A DNA stretch of 64,000 bases from Mesorhizobium sp. B2-8-5 (lineage in GTDB: Bacteria; Pseudomonadota; Alphaproteobacteria; Rhizobiales; Rhizobiaceae). The stretch spans positions 5,613,501 through 5,677,500 of the forward strand of contig NZ_CP083951.1 of the NCBI RefSeq assembly GCF_006440675.2, written 5' to 3'. Positions 27,178-35,886 of this stretch are shown here, piece by piece. Under the pieces are notes generated by a model. It did no database searches. It was not told the origin of the DNA and saw only the letters and a list, made by a program, of their open reading frames with translations. The stretch's first letter is position 1, and the number at the start of each line of letters is the position of its first letter. A program made the translations under genes and the position numbers.

Positions 27178-30066
27178 GTGACGAATTTTCCGCGATTAGC
27201 GTCGCTGTTCGCCCTCCTCATGACGGTCGTCGTCACGCTTTTTTCGGCCATGCCGGCTTTCGCCGTCGAACCGATCAAGATCGCGCGCGACGACAAGGCG
27301 CTGGACCTGTCCGGCGCCGTCGAGATCTACCGGAACCAGGGTGAGAATTTCCAGGTCTCGACCGCGCCCGGCCCCGACGGCATCGTGCGGCGCATCGAGG
27401 TGGAGGCCAATGACGCGCGCTCGAGCGGCGACTGGGCCGTGTTCGCGCTCGCCAACACCACCGACCAGCAGCTCGACCGGCTGATCGTCGCGCCGCACTT
27501 CCGCCTGGTGAATTCCGGCATCTTCTGGCCCGACCTCGGCTCGACCCGCATCGCCGCGATCACGCCCAGCGAGGGTTTCGCGCTCGACCGCCAGACAAGC
27601 CCGGACGCCGACGTGTTCCGGGTGACGCTGAACCCCGGAACGGTGGTGACCTTCATCGCCGAGCTCGCCTCGCCGAAACTGCCGCAGGTCTATCTCTGGG
27701 AACCGGACTCCTACAAGGACTCGGTCAATTCCTACACGCTGTTCCGCGGCATCGTCATCGGCATTTCGGGGCTTCTTGCGCTGTTCCTGACGATCCTGTT
27801 CGTGGTCAAGGGAACCTCGATGTTCCCGGCGACCGCGGCGCTCGCCTGGGCGGTGCTGGCCTATATCTGCGTCGACTTCGGCTTCCTCAACAAGATCATC
27901 GAGATATCGCCCGGCAACGAGCAGATATGGCGGGCCGGCACGGAGGTGGCGCTGGCCGCAACCTTCGTGGTGTTCCTGTTCGCCTATCTCAACCTCAACC
28001 GCTGGCACGGCCATTTCAGCTATGGCGCGCTGGTCTGGATCTTCGGACTGCTGTTAATCGCGGGCGTGGCCATAGTCGATCCGGCGGTCGCCGCCGGCAT
28101 TGCCCGCATCTCGTTCGCCGCCACCGCGCTCACGGGTCTCGGCCTCATCATCTTCCTCGGCATTCGCGGCTATGACCGCGCGATCATGCTGGTGCCGAGC
28201 TGGGTGATGGTGCTCCTATGGCTATGCGGGTCGTGGATGGCGATCACCGGCATGCTGGACAACGACATCGCCCAGCCGGCGCTGGGCGGCGGGCTGATCC
28301 TGATCATCCTCTTGATCGGCTTCACCGTCATGCAGCACGCCTTTGCCGGCGGCGCGCTGCACCAGGGCCTGTTCTCCGACCTCGAGCGGCAGGCGCTCGC
28401 CGTCGCCGGCTCGGGCGACATCGTCTGGGACTGGGATGTGCTGCGCGACCGGGTGGTGACCAAGCCGGACATCAGCCTGCAGCTCGGCCTTGCGCCCAAC
28501 AGCCTTGGGGGTGCGGCGCGCAACTGGCTGCCGGTGCTGCATGCCGACGACCGCGACACGTTCCGCACCACGCTCGACGTGGTGCTGGAGCATCGCCGCG
28601 GCAAGGTGGCGCAGAACTTCCGCCTGCGCGGCGCCGACGGCCACTACCACTGGTTCTCGCTGCGCGCCCGACCGGTTATCGGCTCCGACGGCGAGGTGAT
28701 CCGCTGCGTCGGCACCATGGTCGACGTCACCGAACAGAAGAAATCCGAGGAAAGGCTGTTGCACGATGCCGTGCACGACAACCTGACCGGCCTACCGAAC
28801 CGCGAACTGTTCATGAACCGGCTGGAGGCGATCATCTCGATCGCCCGCACCGAGGAGAAGGTGCGCCCCACGGTCTTCATCATCGACATCGACCGCTTTA
28901 AGCAAGTCAATGACGGTCTCGGAATTTCGGCCGGCGACACCATTCTGCTCACCGTCGCGCGCCGGCTGCACCGGCTCTTGAAGCCGAAGGATTCGCTGTC
29001 GCGCTTTGCCGGCGACCAGTTCGCGCTGATGCTGCTTTCGGAGCAGGACCCTGCCCGCATCGCGGCAATCGCCGACGCCATCAAACACGCAATCAACAAC
29101 CCGATCACCTTCGCCAAGCGCGAGATCGTGCTGACCGCCTCGATCGGCCTGATCACCTGGACGACGGCGCAGACCTCGGCCGAGGACATGGTCAAGGACG
29201 CCGAGCTTGCCATGCACCAGGCCAAGCGCTTCGGCGGCGACAGGATCGAACCGTTCCGGCCCGCCTTCCGCACCGTCGGGACCGACCGGCTGCAATTCGA
29301 ATCCGACCTTCGCCGCGCCATCGAGCGGCGCGAGTTCACGCTTGCCTACCAGCCGATCGTGCGGCTGGAGGACGGCAGCGTTGCCGGCTTCGAGGCGCTG
29401 CTTCGGTGGGACCACCCGCGCCGCGGCATGATCCCGCCGGGGGACTTCATCCCGGTGGCCGAGAATTGCGGGCTGATCGTGCAGCTCGGCCTGTTCGCCA
29501 TGCAGCAGGCGGCCGAAGACCTGGCCTCCTGGCAGAAGCAGATCGGCGACGCGCCGCTCTCGGTCTCGGTCAATTTGTCGAGCCGCCAGCTCATCCGCCG
29601 CGACCTCGTCAGCGACGTCCGCTCCGTCATCGCGCGTGCCAATCTGAAGCCGCGCTGCTTCCGGCTGGAACTCACCGAATCGCTGGTGATGGACAATCCC
29701 GAGCAGACGGCGCATGTGCTGAGCAAGCTGAAGCAGCTCGGCATCGGGCTGTCGCTCGACGATTTCGGCACCGGCTATTCCTCGCTTTCCTATCTGACAC
29801 GCTTCCCCTTCGACACGATCAAGATCGACAAGAGCTTCGTCGACGACGCCACGCCGAAGCGCGCGGTGCTGCTCAAATCCATGGTCAACATGGCGCATGA
29901 GCTCGGGCTTTCGGTCGTGGCGGAAGGCATTTCGGACGAAAGCGACGCGCTGGAGCTGCGCCAGATGGGCTGCGAATATGTCCAGAGCTTCATGTTCGGC
30001 GCGCCGATGCCCGGCGACCAGGTGCTGAAGACGCTGAAGGAGCAGTATCCGCTGACGCAGGCTTAA
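27178..30066 (+). CDS. Membrane GGDEF-EAL protein with PAS domain; degenerate GGDEF, intact EAL
   Basis: This 962-residue protein would control cyclic di-GMP. It has a signal peptide, a periplasmic beta-rich region (about 30-180), a cluster of about seven membrane helices (about 185-390), a PAS domain (about 400-520), a GGDEF domain (about 535-700) and an EAL domain (about 710-955). The GGDEF active site reads FAGDQF near residue 610, so cyclase activity is doubtful. The EAL domain keeps EALLRW, NLSSRQL, ESLVMDN and DDFGTGYSS, so phosphodiesterase activity is likely. The layout resembles 7TM-DISM sensors. GTG start two bases after the acetyltransferase gene. Confidence 0.92.
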   Translation: MTNFPRLASLFALLMTVVVTLFSAMPAFAVEPIKIARDDKALDLSGAVEIYRNQGENFQVSTAPGPDGIVRRIEVEANDARSSGDWAVFALANTTDQQLDRLIVAPHFRLVNSGIFWPDLGSTRIAAITPSEGFALDRQTSPDADVFRVTLNPGTVVTFIAELASPKLPQVYLWEPDSYKDSVNSYTLFRGIVIGISGLLALFLTILFVVKGTSMFPATAALAWAVLAYICVDFGFLNKIIEISPGNEQIWRAGTEVALAATFVVFLFAYLNLNRWHGHFSYGALVWIFGLLLIAGVAIVDPAVAAGIARISFAATALTGLGLIIFLGIRGYDRAIMLVPSWVMVLLWLCGSWMAITGMLDNDIAQPALGGGLILIILLIGFTVMQHAFAGGALHQGLFSDLERQALAVAGSGDIVWDWDVLRDRVVTKPDISLQLGLAPNSLGGAARNWLPVLHADDRDTFRTTLDVVLEHRRGKVAQNFRLRGADGHYHWFSLRARPVIGSDGEVIRCVGTMVDVTEQKKSEERLLHDAVHDNLTGLPNRELFMNRLEAIISIARTEEKVRPTVFIIDIDRFKQVNDGLGISAGDTILLTVARRLHRLLKPKDSLSRFAGDQFALMLLSEQDPARIAAIADAIKHAINNPITFAKREIVLTASIGLITWTTAQTSAEDMVKDAELAMHQAKRFGGDRIEPFRPAFRTVGTDRLQFESDLRRAIERREFTLAYQPIVRLEDGSVAGFEALLRWDHPRRGMIPPGDFIPVAENCGLIVQLGLFAMQQAAEDLASWQKQIGDAPLSVSVNLSSRQLIRRDLVSDVRSVIARANLKPRCFRLELTESLVMDNPEQTAHVLSKLKQLGIGLSLDDFGTGYSSLSYLTRFPFDTIKIDKSFVDDATPKRAVLLKSMVNMAHELGLSVVAEGISDESDALELRQMGCEYVQSFMFGAPMPGDQVLKTLKEQYPLTQA

Positions 30067-30171
30067 AAGCGCGTCGCGCTGAAGCGGATTCAGGCGACGC
30101 GCTTTAAGGCTTGTTTTCATGCATGTCGTTATCGCAAAACCGCTACACACTTTTGCGCGACATGCATTAGA
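30064..30171 (+). repeat. Composite intergenic repeat: GCGTCGCG palindrome plus GCATGTCG palindrome
   Basis: Two adjacent palindromes. The first, AAAGCGCGTCGC...GCGACGCGCTTT, occupies 30065-30107. The second, GCATGTCGTTATCGCAAAAC to TTTTGCGCGACATGC, occupies 30121-30168. The same pair occurs in the opposite order and orientation at 56585-56688, after bluB, so it is one mobile or amplified composite unit. Confidence 0.8.
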
Positions 30172-30182
30172 GGCCCATCGCT

Positions 30183-30213
30183 CGTCATCCTCGGGCTTGA
30201 CCCGAGGATGACG
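30183..30213. repeat. 13-bp inverted repeat (CGTCATCCTCGGG)
   Basis: CGTCATCCTCGGG pairs exactly with CCCGAGGATGACG around the loop CTTGA. This palindrome type is frequent between genes in Mesorhizobium-like genomes. It sits between the convergent stops of the EAL gene and the AlgH gene, where it may help end transcription from both sides. A degraded relative is at 59918-59976. Confidence 0.8.
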
Positions 30214-30251
30214 AAGTCGCGAGCGTTCCTGCCAACCGCGAGCGTTGGGCT

Positions 30252-30860
30252 TCAGGCGTGTCCCGCGGCGGCGCTGAGATGGGCAAGGTCGATACCGATC
30301 GAGGCAAGGATACGGCCGTATTTGCGCTCGATGTCGGTGTCGAAGAGAAGCTCGGGCGTCGCCGGACAGGTGAGCCAGCCGTTCTCGGCGATCTCCGTTT
30401 CGAGCTGGCCGGCGCCCCAGCCGGAATAGCCGAGCGCCATCAGCGCATGGCGCGGGCCACGGCCGGTCGAGATGGCACGCAGGATATCGACGGTTGCCGT
30501 CAGGCAGACGTCGTCGGAGACGTTGAGCGAGGATTCCACGCGATAGTCGCCCGAATGCAGCACGAAGCCGCGGCTGCGGTCGACGGGTCCGCCGTTGCGC
30601 ACGACGAAATCGCGCGTATGCGCCGGCAGGCGGATCGCTTCCTGCTCGTTCATGATGCCGAGCTGCACAAGCAGGTCCGGAAACAGCATCTGCTGCGTCT
30701 GGTTGATGATCAGGCCCATCGCGCCCTCGTCGCTGTGGGCGCAGATGTAGATGACGGAGCGCGCGAAACGGTCGTCCTTCATGCCAGGCATGGCAATCAG
30801 GAACTGGTCGTCGAGAAAACCGCGTCCGGCGGTCGACTTCTTGTGGCGCAGCAAGTCCAT
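30252..30860 (-). CDS. AlgH/YqgE family protein (UPF0301)
   Basis: This 202-residue protein belongs to the AlgH/YqgE (UPF0301/DUF179) family. It shows [43 protein letters not shown] near the N-terminus, the diagnostic block, and [21 protein letters not shown] near the C-terminus. AlgH was named from alginate regulation in Pseudomonas; its molecular function remains unsettled. ATG 30860 is chosen because a longer frame adds 39 residues without family resemblance. It is divergent from the DsbD-N-like gene. Confidence 0.9.
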   Translation of the reverse strand: MDLLRHKKSTAGRGFLDDQFLIAMPGMKDDRFARSVIYICAHSDEGAMGLIINQTQQMLFPDLLVQLGIMNEQEAIRLPAHTRDFVVRNGGPVDRSRGFVLHSGDYRVESSLNVSDDVCLTATVDILRAISTGRGPRHALMALGYSGWGAGQLETEIAENGWLTCPATPELLFDTDIERKYGRILASIGIDLAHLSAAAGHA

Positions 30861-30986
30861 GGCTTGAGCGTAACGCGTTTCGGCTGCGCCGAAAAGATGG
30901 TGCCAGTCCCCGATGTAACGCAAATATGATACCGGGAGAGCGATGAAGTCATTGCGCGGCCAAGAACGGACGGTCAAATCACCGCC

Positions 30987-31793
30987 ATGCGATACGTGAA
31001 AATACTGGTTCTCGGCGTCGTTTTCGGGTGGGCTGCAAGCCTCCCGGCAGAGGCCTCCTCCTCAATCTGGTACAACAGTGAAGGCGGCAAGGTTCGGCTG
31101 GTGACCACCGGCAAGCCCGACGAGGCCGGCAAGATCCACGGGGTGCTCGACATCGCGCTGAAGCCCGGCTGGAAGACTTATTGGCGCGATCCGGGCGACG
31201 CCGGCGTGCCGCCGCAGCTCGACATATCCGGCAGCACCAACATCTCAGACGCCCAATTGTCGTTCCCGCCGCCGCAGCGGCATGACGACGGCTACGGCAA
31301 ATGGGCCGGCTACGACCGTCCGGTGTCGCTGCCGGTGACCTTCACGCTGTCTTCGCCCGACCAGCCGGCGACCATCGACGCCCATGTCTTCCTGGGCATC
31401 TGCGAGACGATCTGCATTCCGGTGCAGACCCGGCTCAGCGTCGATCCTGGGGCCGATCCCGACAACGCCACCGACGCCGCATTGGTGAAAACCGCGCTCG
31501 CGACGTTGCCCTCTCCGGCCCGGTCCGATTTCGGCGTCAGCGTGCTGCCCGGCGACCACGAAACCCTTGTCGTCCAGGCGCAGTCGCCAGGCAATCCGGA
31601 ATCCGTCGACTTCTTCATCGCCGGCGAGCGGGACTACATGTTCGGCGCGCCGGTGCGCAGCGAGAAGGACGGCAAGCTCGTCTTCACCGTGCCGATCCTC
31701 GACCGGCCGTCGGCGACGCCGACCGATGGTGGGCTCTATTACACGCTGACCAGTGCCGAGGGTTCGGTGGACGGGCTGCTGCCTTTCCCTTGA
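30987..31793 (+). CDS. DsbD N-terminal (DsbC-like) domain protein, secreted
   Basis: This 268-residue protein has a cleavable signal peptide (LPAEASS) and one domain resembling the periplasmic N-terminal domain of thiol:disulfide reductase Dsb[26 protein letters not shown] and [10 protein letters not shown], with a CETIC cysteine pair. In DsbD this domain passes electrons from the membrane part to periplasmic partners. No DsbD membrane or thioredoxin part is present here, so it is a stand-alone version. The ATG is at 30987. Partners are unknown. Confidence 0.82.
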   Translation: MRYVKILVLGVVFGWAASLPAEASSSIWYNSEGGKVRLVTTGKPDEAGKIHGVLDIALKPGWKTYWRDPGDAGVPPQLDISGSTNISDAQLSFPPPQRHDDGYGKWAGYDRPVSLPVTFTLSSPDQPATIDAHVFLGICETICIPVQTRLSVDPGADPDNATDAALVKTALATLPSPARSDFGVSVLPGDHETLVVQAQSPGNPESVDFFIAGERDYMFGAPVRSEKDGKLVFTVPILDRPSATPTDGGLYYTLTSAEGSVDGLLPFP

Positions 31794-31805
31794 TCCAGCG
31801 CCTCT

Positions 31806-31913
31806 TTAAGCAGCAATTCCCGACGGAAAACCGCTACACACTTTTCCTGGACTTGCTCTTTGAGCCGCAATTCCGGACGGAAAACCGCTACACACTTTTC
31901 CTGGACTTGCTGT
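31806..31913 (+). repeat. Tandem pair of palindromic repeats (54-bp period)
   Basis: Two nearly identical copies of the family core lie head-to-tail. GCAATTCC starts at 31813 and again at 31867, and each is followed by GACGGAAAACCGCTACACAC and TTTTCCTGGACTTGCT. The 54-base period and near identity suggest a recent duplication. They sit between the DsbD-N-like gene and the peroxiredoxin gene. Confidence 0.85.
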
Positions 31914-31988
31914 GAGAGGTTGCTGGCCGCCGCGCAGTCCGATATCGAAGGCGTCAGTCCTTCCCATCTCCCCCAAGCGAGGCTCCCC

Positions 31989-32471
31989 ATGACCATTTCG
32001 GTTGGCGAAAAACTGCCCGACGTGACCTTCAAGACGATGACCGCTGATGGCGCGAAGGATATAAAGGGCAAAGAGATCTTCGCCGGCAAGAAGGTCGTGC
32101 TGTTCGGCGTCCCCGGCGCTTTCACGCCGACCTGCAGCAACAACCATTTGCCGGGCTATCTGGAAAACCATGACGCCATTCTTGCGCGCGGCGTCGACAC
32201 GATCGCCGTCGTCTCGGTCAACGACGTGCATGTCATGGGCGCCTGGGCGCGTTTCACCGGCGGCGAAGGCAAGATCCTCTACCTCGCCGACGGCAGCGGC
32301 GATTTCGCCAAGTCGGTAGGGCTCGACAACGACCTTTCCGCAGCCGGCATGGGTCTGCGCTCCAAGCGGTTTTCGATGATCGTCGACGACGGCAAGGTCG
32401 CCGCGATCAACGTCGAAACCAAGCCGGGCGTCGACGAGAGCGGCGCGGCAAAAATCCTCGAGCAGCTCTAG
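31989..32471 (+). CDS. Peroxiredoxin, Prx5 type
   Basis: This 160-residue peroxiredoxin reduces hydrogen and organic peroxides. The peroxidatic cysteine is C49 in PGAFTPTCS, and GKKVVLFGVPGAF and MGLRSKRFSMIVDDGKV are characteristic of the Prx5/AhpE-like group, which usually relies on glutaredoxin or glutathione. ATG 31989 begins MTISVGEKLPDVTF, the standard family start. The gene is probably monocistronic; palindromic repeats bracket it on both sides. Confidence 0.95.
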   Translation: MTISVGEKLPDVTFKTMTADGAKDIKGKEIFAGKKVVLFGVPGAFTPTCSNNHLPGYLENHDAILARGVDTIAVVSVNDVHVMGAWARFTGGEGKILYLADGSGDFAKSVGLDNDLSAAGMGLRSKRFSMIVDDGKVAAINVETKPGVDESGAAKILEQL

Positions 32472-32520
32472 ATCAGGGTGACGTTTCGTTGACCCGCCAT
32501 CCTGATCTCACTCTTTGTTG

Positions 32521-32590
32521 GAGCATGATCTTGTCCGAAAACCGGTTCCCACTTTTTGCGTGCGCTGACCTCCGGTTCGGGATCATGCTC
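32521..32590 (+). repeat. Palindromic intergenic repeat with perfect GAGCATGATC ends
   Basis: A 70-base element bounded by the exact inverted repeat GAGCATGATC (32521-32530) and GATCATGCTC (32581-32590). Inside is CCGAAAACCGG, a more diverged form of the repeat core. It ends two bases before the DUF2938 start codon. Confidence 0.8.
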
Positions 32591-32592
32591 TG

Positions 32593-33069
32593 ATGCTCGA
32601 CACAATCTGGCGCGCGGTGGCGATCGGCATCGGCGCCACGGTATTCATGGATATCTGGGCGATCATCCTCAACAAGGCGATCGGCCAGCCTTTGCCCAAT
32701 TGGGGCATGGTCGGGCGCTGGGTTCGGCATCTGCCCGAAAAGGTTTTCCATGACGATATCGGCAAGGCCGCGCCCTATGCGCGTGAAAAGGCGCTGGGCT
32801 GGGTTTTTCACTACCTGGTCGGCATCCTTTACGGCGTAATCCTTGTGGCGTTGGCGGGCGCGGGCTGGCTGGCGACGCCGACCTTCCTGCCGGCCTTCAT
32901 CCTCGGCATCGTCACCGTCGGGGCCGGCTGGTTCCTGCTGGCGCCCGGCATGGGCGCCGGCTGGGCGGCATCCAAGCTCCCCAATCCGACGAAGGTGCGC
33001 GCGCTCAACCTCGTGGCGCACACGGTGTTCGCGCTCGGCATGTTCTCGACGGCGCTGCTGATACGGTGA
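32593..33069 (+). CDS. DUF2938 family membrane protein
   Basis: This 158-residue integral membrane protein has about four hydrophobic segments (roughly 5-25, 65-90, 92-115 and 133-155). It carries GATVFMDIWAIILNK and the GWVFHYLVGILYG segment typical of DUF2938, a family without known function. The ATG lies only two bases after a palindromic repeat, and no Shine-Dalgarno is visible because the repeat fills the leader. It ends four bases before the 3' end of the parE relic on the other strand. Confidence 0.8.
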   Translation: MLDTIWRAVAIGIGATVFMDIWAIILNKAIGQPLPNWGMVGRWVRHLPEKVFHDDIGKAAPYAREKALGWVFHYLVGILYGVILVALAGAGWLATPTFLPAFILGIVTVGAGWFLLAPGMGAGWAASKLPNPTKVRALNLVAHTVFALGMFSTALLIR

Positions 33070-33073
33070 TTGG

Positions 33074-33383
33074 TCAGAAGAGACGGTTCAAATCCCTGCG
33101 ACCGTCGACAACGCGTACGATCTCCACCAAATCGACCGGACCGCTGTCCGTATCTGGGACCGTTTCGTAAAGGAGCAAAAACGGAGCCGCGACAAGCATT
33201 CGCGCCGAAGGGCGAATGTCGGGGCGTCTGACGCCCATGCGTGGCTGATCCACGAGTTGTGCAACTCGATCCTCGATCCATTCGTAGTAGTGGTCCGCTG
33301 CCTTTAAGTTCTCGGCGCCTATAGTGGTATAGATCGATCAGGTCGGCTTTTGCCGTTGGCGACCAGACTATCCTAACGACCAT
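33074..33383 (-). pseudogene. parE: parE toxin gene broken by a frameshift
   Basis: The frame from ATG 33383 begins [21 protein letters not shown], the standard start of a ParE/RelE toxin, but then runs on through unrelated sequence. Shifting frame at about 33318-33323 restores a family-like remainder: GAENLKAADHYYEWIEDRV, then PRMGVRRPDIRPSARML, LLYETVPD and VEIVRVVDGRRDLNRLF before TGA. One dinucleotide appears to be missing (TATAGG where TATATAGG would keep the frame). The start overlaps the end of parD by 11 bases. Either the toxin is dead or the base call is wrong at that spot. Confidence 0.85.
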
Positions 33384-33654
33384 TTGGTGAAGCGTCCTTC
33401 AGCTTCTGCCGCGCTTCCCTTCGCAAGGTATCGAAGTCCAAAGTCTCCGGTTTTCCGCTTGCCTTCCCTTCGTCCCACAAGCGCTGAAGCCGCCGCACAT
33501 CCTCTTTCCGAAGTTCGCGCTTGGCCAACCAGTCCCGCATCGCTTCGCGCACGATTTCGCTGGCTGTCGCGTATTCGCCAGCTTCCACAGCTTCGCGCAT
33601 GACGGCCGCCTGTTGCGTCGTGACGGCTACGCTTAACTTTTCCACGTTTGGCAT
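33373..33654 (-). CDS. parD: ParD-type antitoxin
   Basis: This 93-residue ribbon-helix-helix antitoxin has the N-terminal strand [21 protein letters not shown], then [21 protein letters not shown], the usual ParD DNA-binding core. The charged C-terminal half (from [10 protein letters not shown]) is the part that wraps the toxin. The gene overlaps the start of the broken parE by 11 bases. It would bind the ParE toxin and repress its own operon; with parE frameshifted it may remain only as a repressor or anti-addiction factor. Confidence 0.88.
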   Translation of the reverse strand: MPNVEKLSVAVTTQQAAVMREAVEAGEYATASEIVREAMRDWLAKRELRKEDVRRLQRLWDEGKASGKPETLDFDTLRREARQKLKDASPNGR

Positions 33655-33746
33655 GGGGTGCTATCCTTGCTCTATGGTAGTAAATAATACTCCCTTTTCG
33701 GAGATGCAATCAATGGTGCTGCTGCTTCTCTGAGTTCAGCCGACAA

Positions 33747-34334
33747 TCAGAGGCTCCGCGCTGCTGGCCAGTCGATCGGCAGCCAACCATGGATCAAGCG
33801 GCGTGAGCTGATATCCCAGGCGAAGTAATTGCCGCCGCCTGCCGGCTGATCCGCCTCGCGGCTGATTTCTTGTCCACTGAGATGGAGGAGCAACAGCGTT
33901 CCGACGCCGCCATGGCCGACGAAGGCGATGTCGGCTTCACCGGTCGTAAGCGCCGCTTCGACCTCGCTGACGATCCGGCCCTGCGCATCGATAGCCCGTT
34001 CCCAGCCTCGGATGCTCTCGTGCGGCCTAGCGAAGAACCGATCGGCGACCGCTTCGAATTCCGGCGGCGGCAGGAAGCCGGTTGCCGACCGGTCGTTCTC
34101 GTGCATCCGCTCGCGCACCTCGACCGCAAGATGAAGACGTTCCGCCAGGATTTCCGCGGTTTCGATCGCCTTGCGTTCGGCGGACGACACGATGCGGCCG
34201 ATCGAGCCGACCCAGGGCTGGTCGAGCATGGCGACCGCCCTCGCTCGGCCGACGTCGGACAATCTCCATCCAGGCACCGGAACGTCGGCGTCGATGCGCA
34301 CCTGCGGGTGTGTGATGTAATAGGCTATCGGCAC
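33747..34334 (-). CDS. Histidine phosphatase superfamily protein with altered RHG motif
   Basis: This 195-residue protein has the fold-specific blocks SSAERKAIETAEILAERL and FVGHGGVGTLLLLHLSG, the latter carrying the second catalytic histidine. The N-terminal RHG motif that normally holds the phosphorylated histidine reads YITHPQV, so the histidine is kept but the arginine is threonine and the glycine is proline. The conserved arginine helps bind the substrate phosphate, so activity is probably reduced or changed. It lies 41 bases beyond rnhA on the same strand. Confidence 0.8.
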   Translation of the reverse strand: MPIAYYITHPQVRIDADVPVPGWRLSDVGRARAVAMLDQPWVGSIGRIVSSAERKAIETAEILAERLHLAVEVRERMHENDRSATGFLPPPEFEAVADRFFARPHESIRGWERAIDAQGRIVSEVEAALTTGEADIAFVGHGGVGTLLLLHLSGQEISREADQPAGGGNYFAWDISSRRLIHGWLPIDWPAARSL

Positions 34335-34375
34335 GACATGCTTCTCCGGTCAGAGTGCAAGCTAGCCCGCCGAAA

Positions 34376-34921
34376 TCAATAGCTCTGTGTGGAACGACGT
34401 GCCCTTGGGGTTGCCGGCTGCCTTGCCGGTGTGGCCGGTTTCGGCGCCGCTGCCGGCTTCGGCGTTGCAGACACTGACGAGCCCTTCTTGAACGGCGCCA
34501 TGCCTTCGCGCGCGAGTTCGTCGGCGCGTTCGTTTTCGGAATGGCCGGCATGGCCCCTGACCCAGTTCCAGGTCACCTTGTGGCGGCGGTTGGCTGCGTC
34601 GAGCGCTTGCCATAGTTCGCCGTTCTTCACCGGCTTCTTGTCGGCGGTCCTCCAGCCGTTTTTCTTCCAGCCATGGATCCATTTGGAAATACCGTCCATG
34701 ACGTATTTGCTGTCGGTGTAGAGATCGACTGTGCAAGGCTCCTTCAGCGCATCGAGCGCGGTGATGGCGGCAAGCAGCTCCATGCGGTTGTTGGTGGTCT
34801 CGGCTTCGCCGCCCGACAATTCCCTGGTAACGCCATTGAAGCGCAGGATCGCGCCCCAGCCGCCCGGCCCCGGGTTGCCGGAGCAGGCACCGTCGGTGAA
34901 GATTTCAACGTGCTTGCTCAT
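34376..34921 (-). CDS. rnhA: Ribonuclease HI with C-terminal extension
   Basis: This 181-residue RNase H1 degrades RNA in RNA-DNA hybrids. All four catalytic acids are in place: D10 ([11 protein letters not shown]), E48 (NRMELLAA), D70 (YTDSKYV) and the aspartate of NERADELA. The E. coli enzyme has 155 residues; here a tail of about 30 residues rich in proline, alanine and lysine ([16 protein letters not shown]) is added, probably disordered. The ATG overlaps the stop of thrB by four bases, so translation is coupled in a thrB-rnhA pair. Confidence 0.97.
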   Translation of the reverse strand: MSKHVEIFTDGACSGNPGPGGWGAILRFNGVTRELSGGEAETTNNRMELLAAITALDALKEPCTVDLYTDSKYVMDGISKWIHGWKKNGWRTADKKPVKNGELWQALDAANRRHKVTWNWVRGHAGHSENERADELAREGMAPFKKGSSVSATPKPAAAPKPATPARQPATPRARRSTQSY

Positions 34922-35880
34922 GTCAGCCCGTATTCGGAAGGAGATCGGATCGCGCGGTGAAAGCGCATGCGGCGGATATATTCGGTCGGATCGCGCTTCA
35001 TCACCAGCCCGCCATCCGGAATGGTCAGCCAGTCATAGAGGCGGGTCAGCATGAAGCGCAGCGCCGAGCCGCGCGCCAGCATCGGCAGCGCCGCCTGCTC
35101 GTCACCCTGAAGCGGCCGCACCGACTGGTAGCCGGCCAGCAGCGCCGTCCCCTTGGTCAGGTTGAAGGAAAAATCCTTCTCGAAGCACCAGGCGTTGAGG
35201 CAGGTGGCGACATCATAGGCGTAGAGGTCGTCGCAGGCGAAATAGAAGTCGATCAGCCCGGACAGCTTCTCGCCGAGAAAGAAGACATTGTCCGGGAACA
35301 GATCGGCGTGGATGATGCCCCGCGGCAGGCCGGTCGGCCAGTTGCGCTCGAAATCGCCAAAGTCGGCATCGACCTCGGCCGCCAGGCCCGGCTCGACCTC
35401 GTCGGCGCGGTCGCGCGAGGCCGTCCAGAGCTTGCGCCAGCCGTCGATCGCCAGCGCGTTCGGCCGTCTCATCTGAAAATCCTGGCCGGCAAGATGGAGG
35501 CTGGCGAGCGCCTTGCCGACTTCCGCGCAATGCGCGGCCGTCGGCCGCCGCAACGACAGGCCTTCGAGGAAGGTGATGATGACGGCGGGCCGGCCGGCGA
35601 GCGTGCCGATGACGGTGCCGTCATCGGCGGTGACCGGCAGCGGGCAGGAAATGCCCTTCCTGGCGAGATGGCCCATCAGGCCGAGAAAGAACGGCAGGTC
35701 GGCCTTGTCGACGCGCTTTTCGTAGAGGGTCAGGATGTAGGAGCCGGTCGAGGCGTGGACCAGGAAATTGGAATTCTCGGTGCCTTCGGCGATGCCCTTG
35801 TAGGAGAGCAATTCGCCCACCGGATAGGCTTTGAGGAACGCGCTGAGTTCGTTCTCGTTGACGTCGGTGTAGACGGCCAT
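34918..35880 (-). CDS. thrB: Homoserine kinase (ThrB, aminoglycoside-phosphotransferase fold)
   Basis: This 320-residue kinase phosphorylates homoserine for threonine synthesis. It belongs to the APH-fold type of homoserine kinase used by Rhizobiales and pseudomonads rather than the GHMP type of enterics. It begins [33 protein letters not shown] holds the catalytic HxDxxxxN segment and LIDFYFAC the metal-binding aspartate. It sits six bases after ispH and is coupled to rnhA, a conserved rhizobial order. Confidence 0.96.
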   Translation of the reverse strand: MAVYTDVNENELSAFLKAYPVGELLSYKGIAEGTENSNFLVHASTGSYILTLYEKRVDKADLPFFLGLMGHLARKGISCPLPVTADDGTVIGTLAGRPAVIITFLEGLSLRRPTAAHCAEVGKALASLHLAGQDFQMRRPNALAIDGWRKLWTASRDRADEVEPGLAAEVDADFGDFERNWPTGLPRGIIHADLFPDNVFFLGEKLSGLIDFYFACDDLYAYDVATCLNAWCFEKDFSFNLTKGTALLAGYQSVRPLQGDEQAALPMLARGSALRFMLTRLYDWLTIPDGGLVMKRDPTEYIRRMRFHRAIRSPSEYGLT

Positions 35881-35886
35881 CCGGTT

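Noticed and set aside
31860..31988. N-terminal extension of the peroxiredoxin frame
   Set aside because: The added residues translate a palindromic repeat, and the family start MTISVGEKLP begins at 31989.
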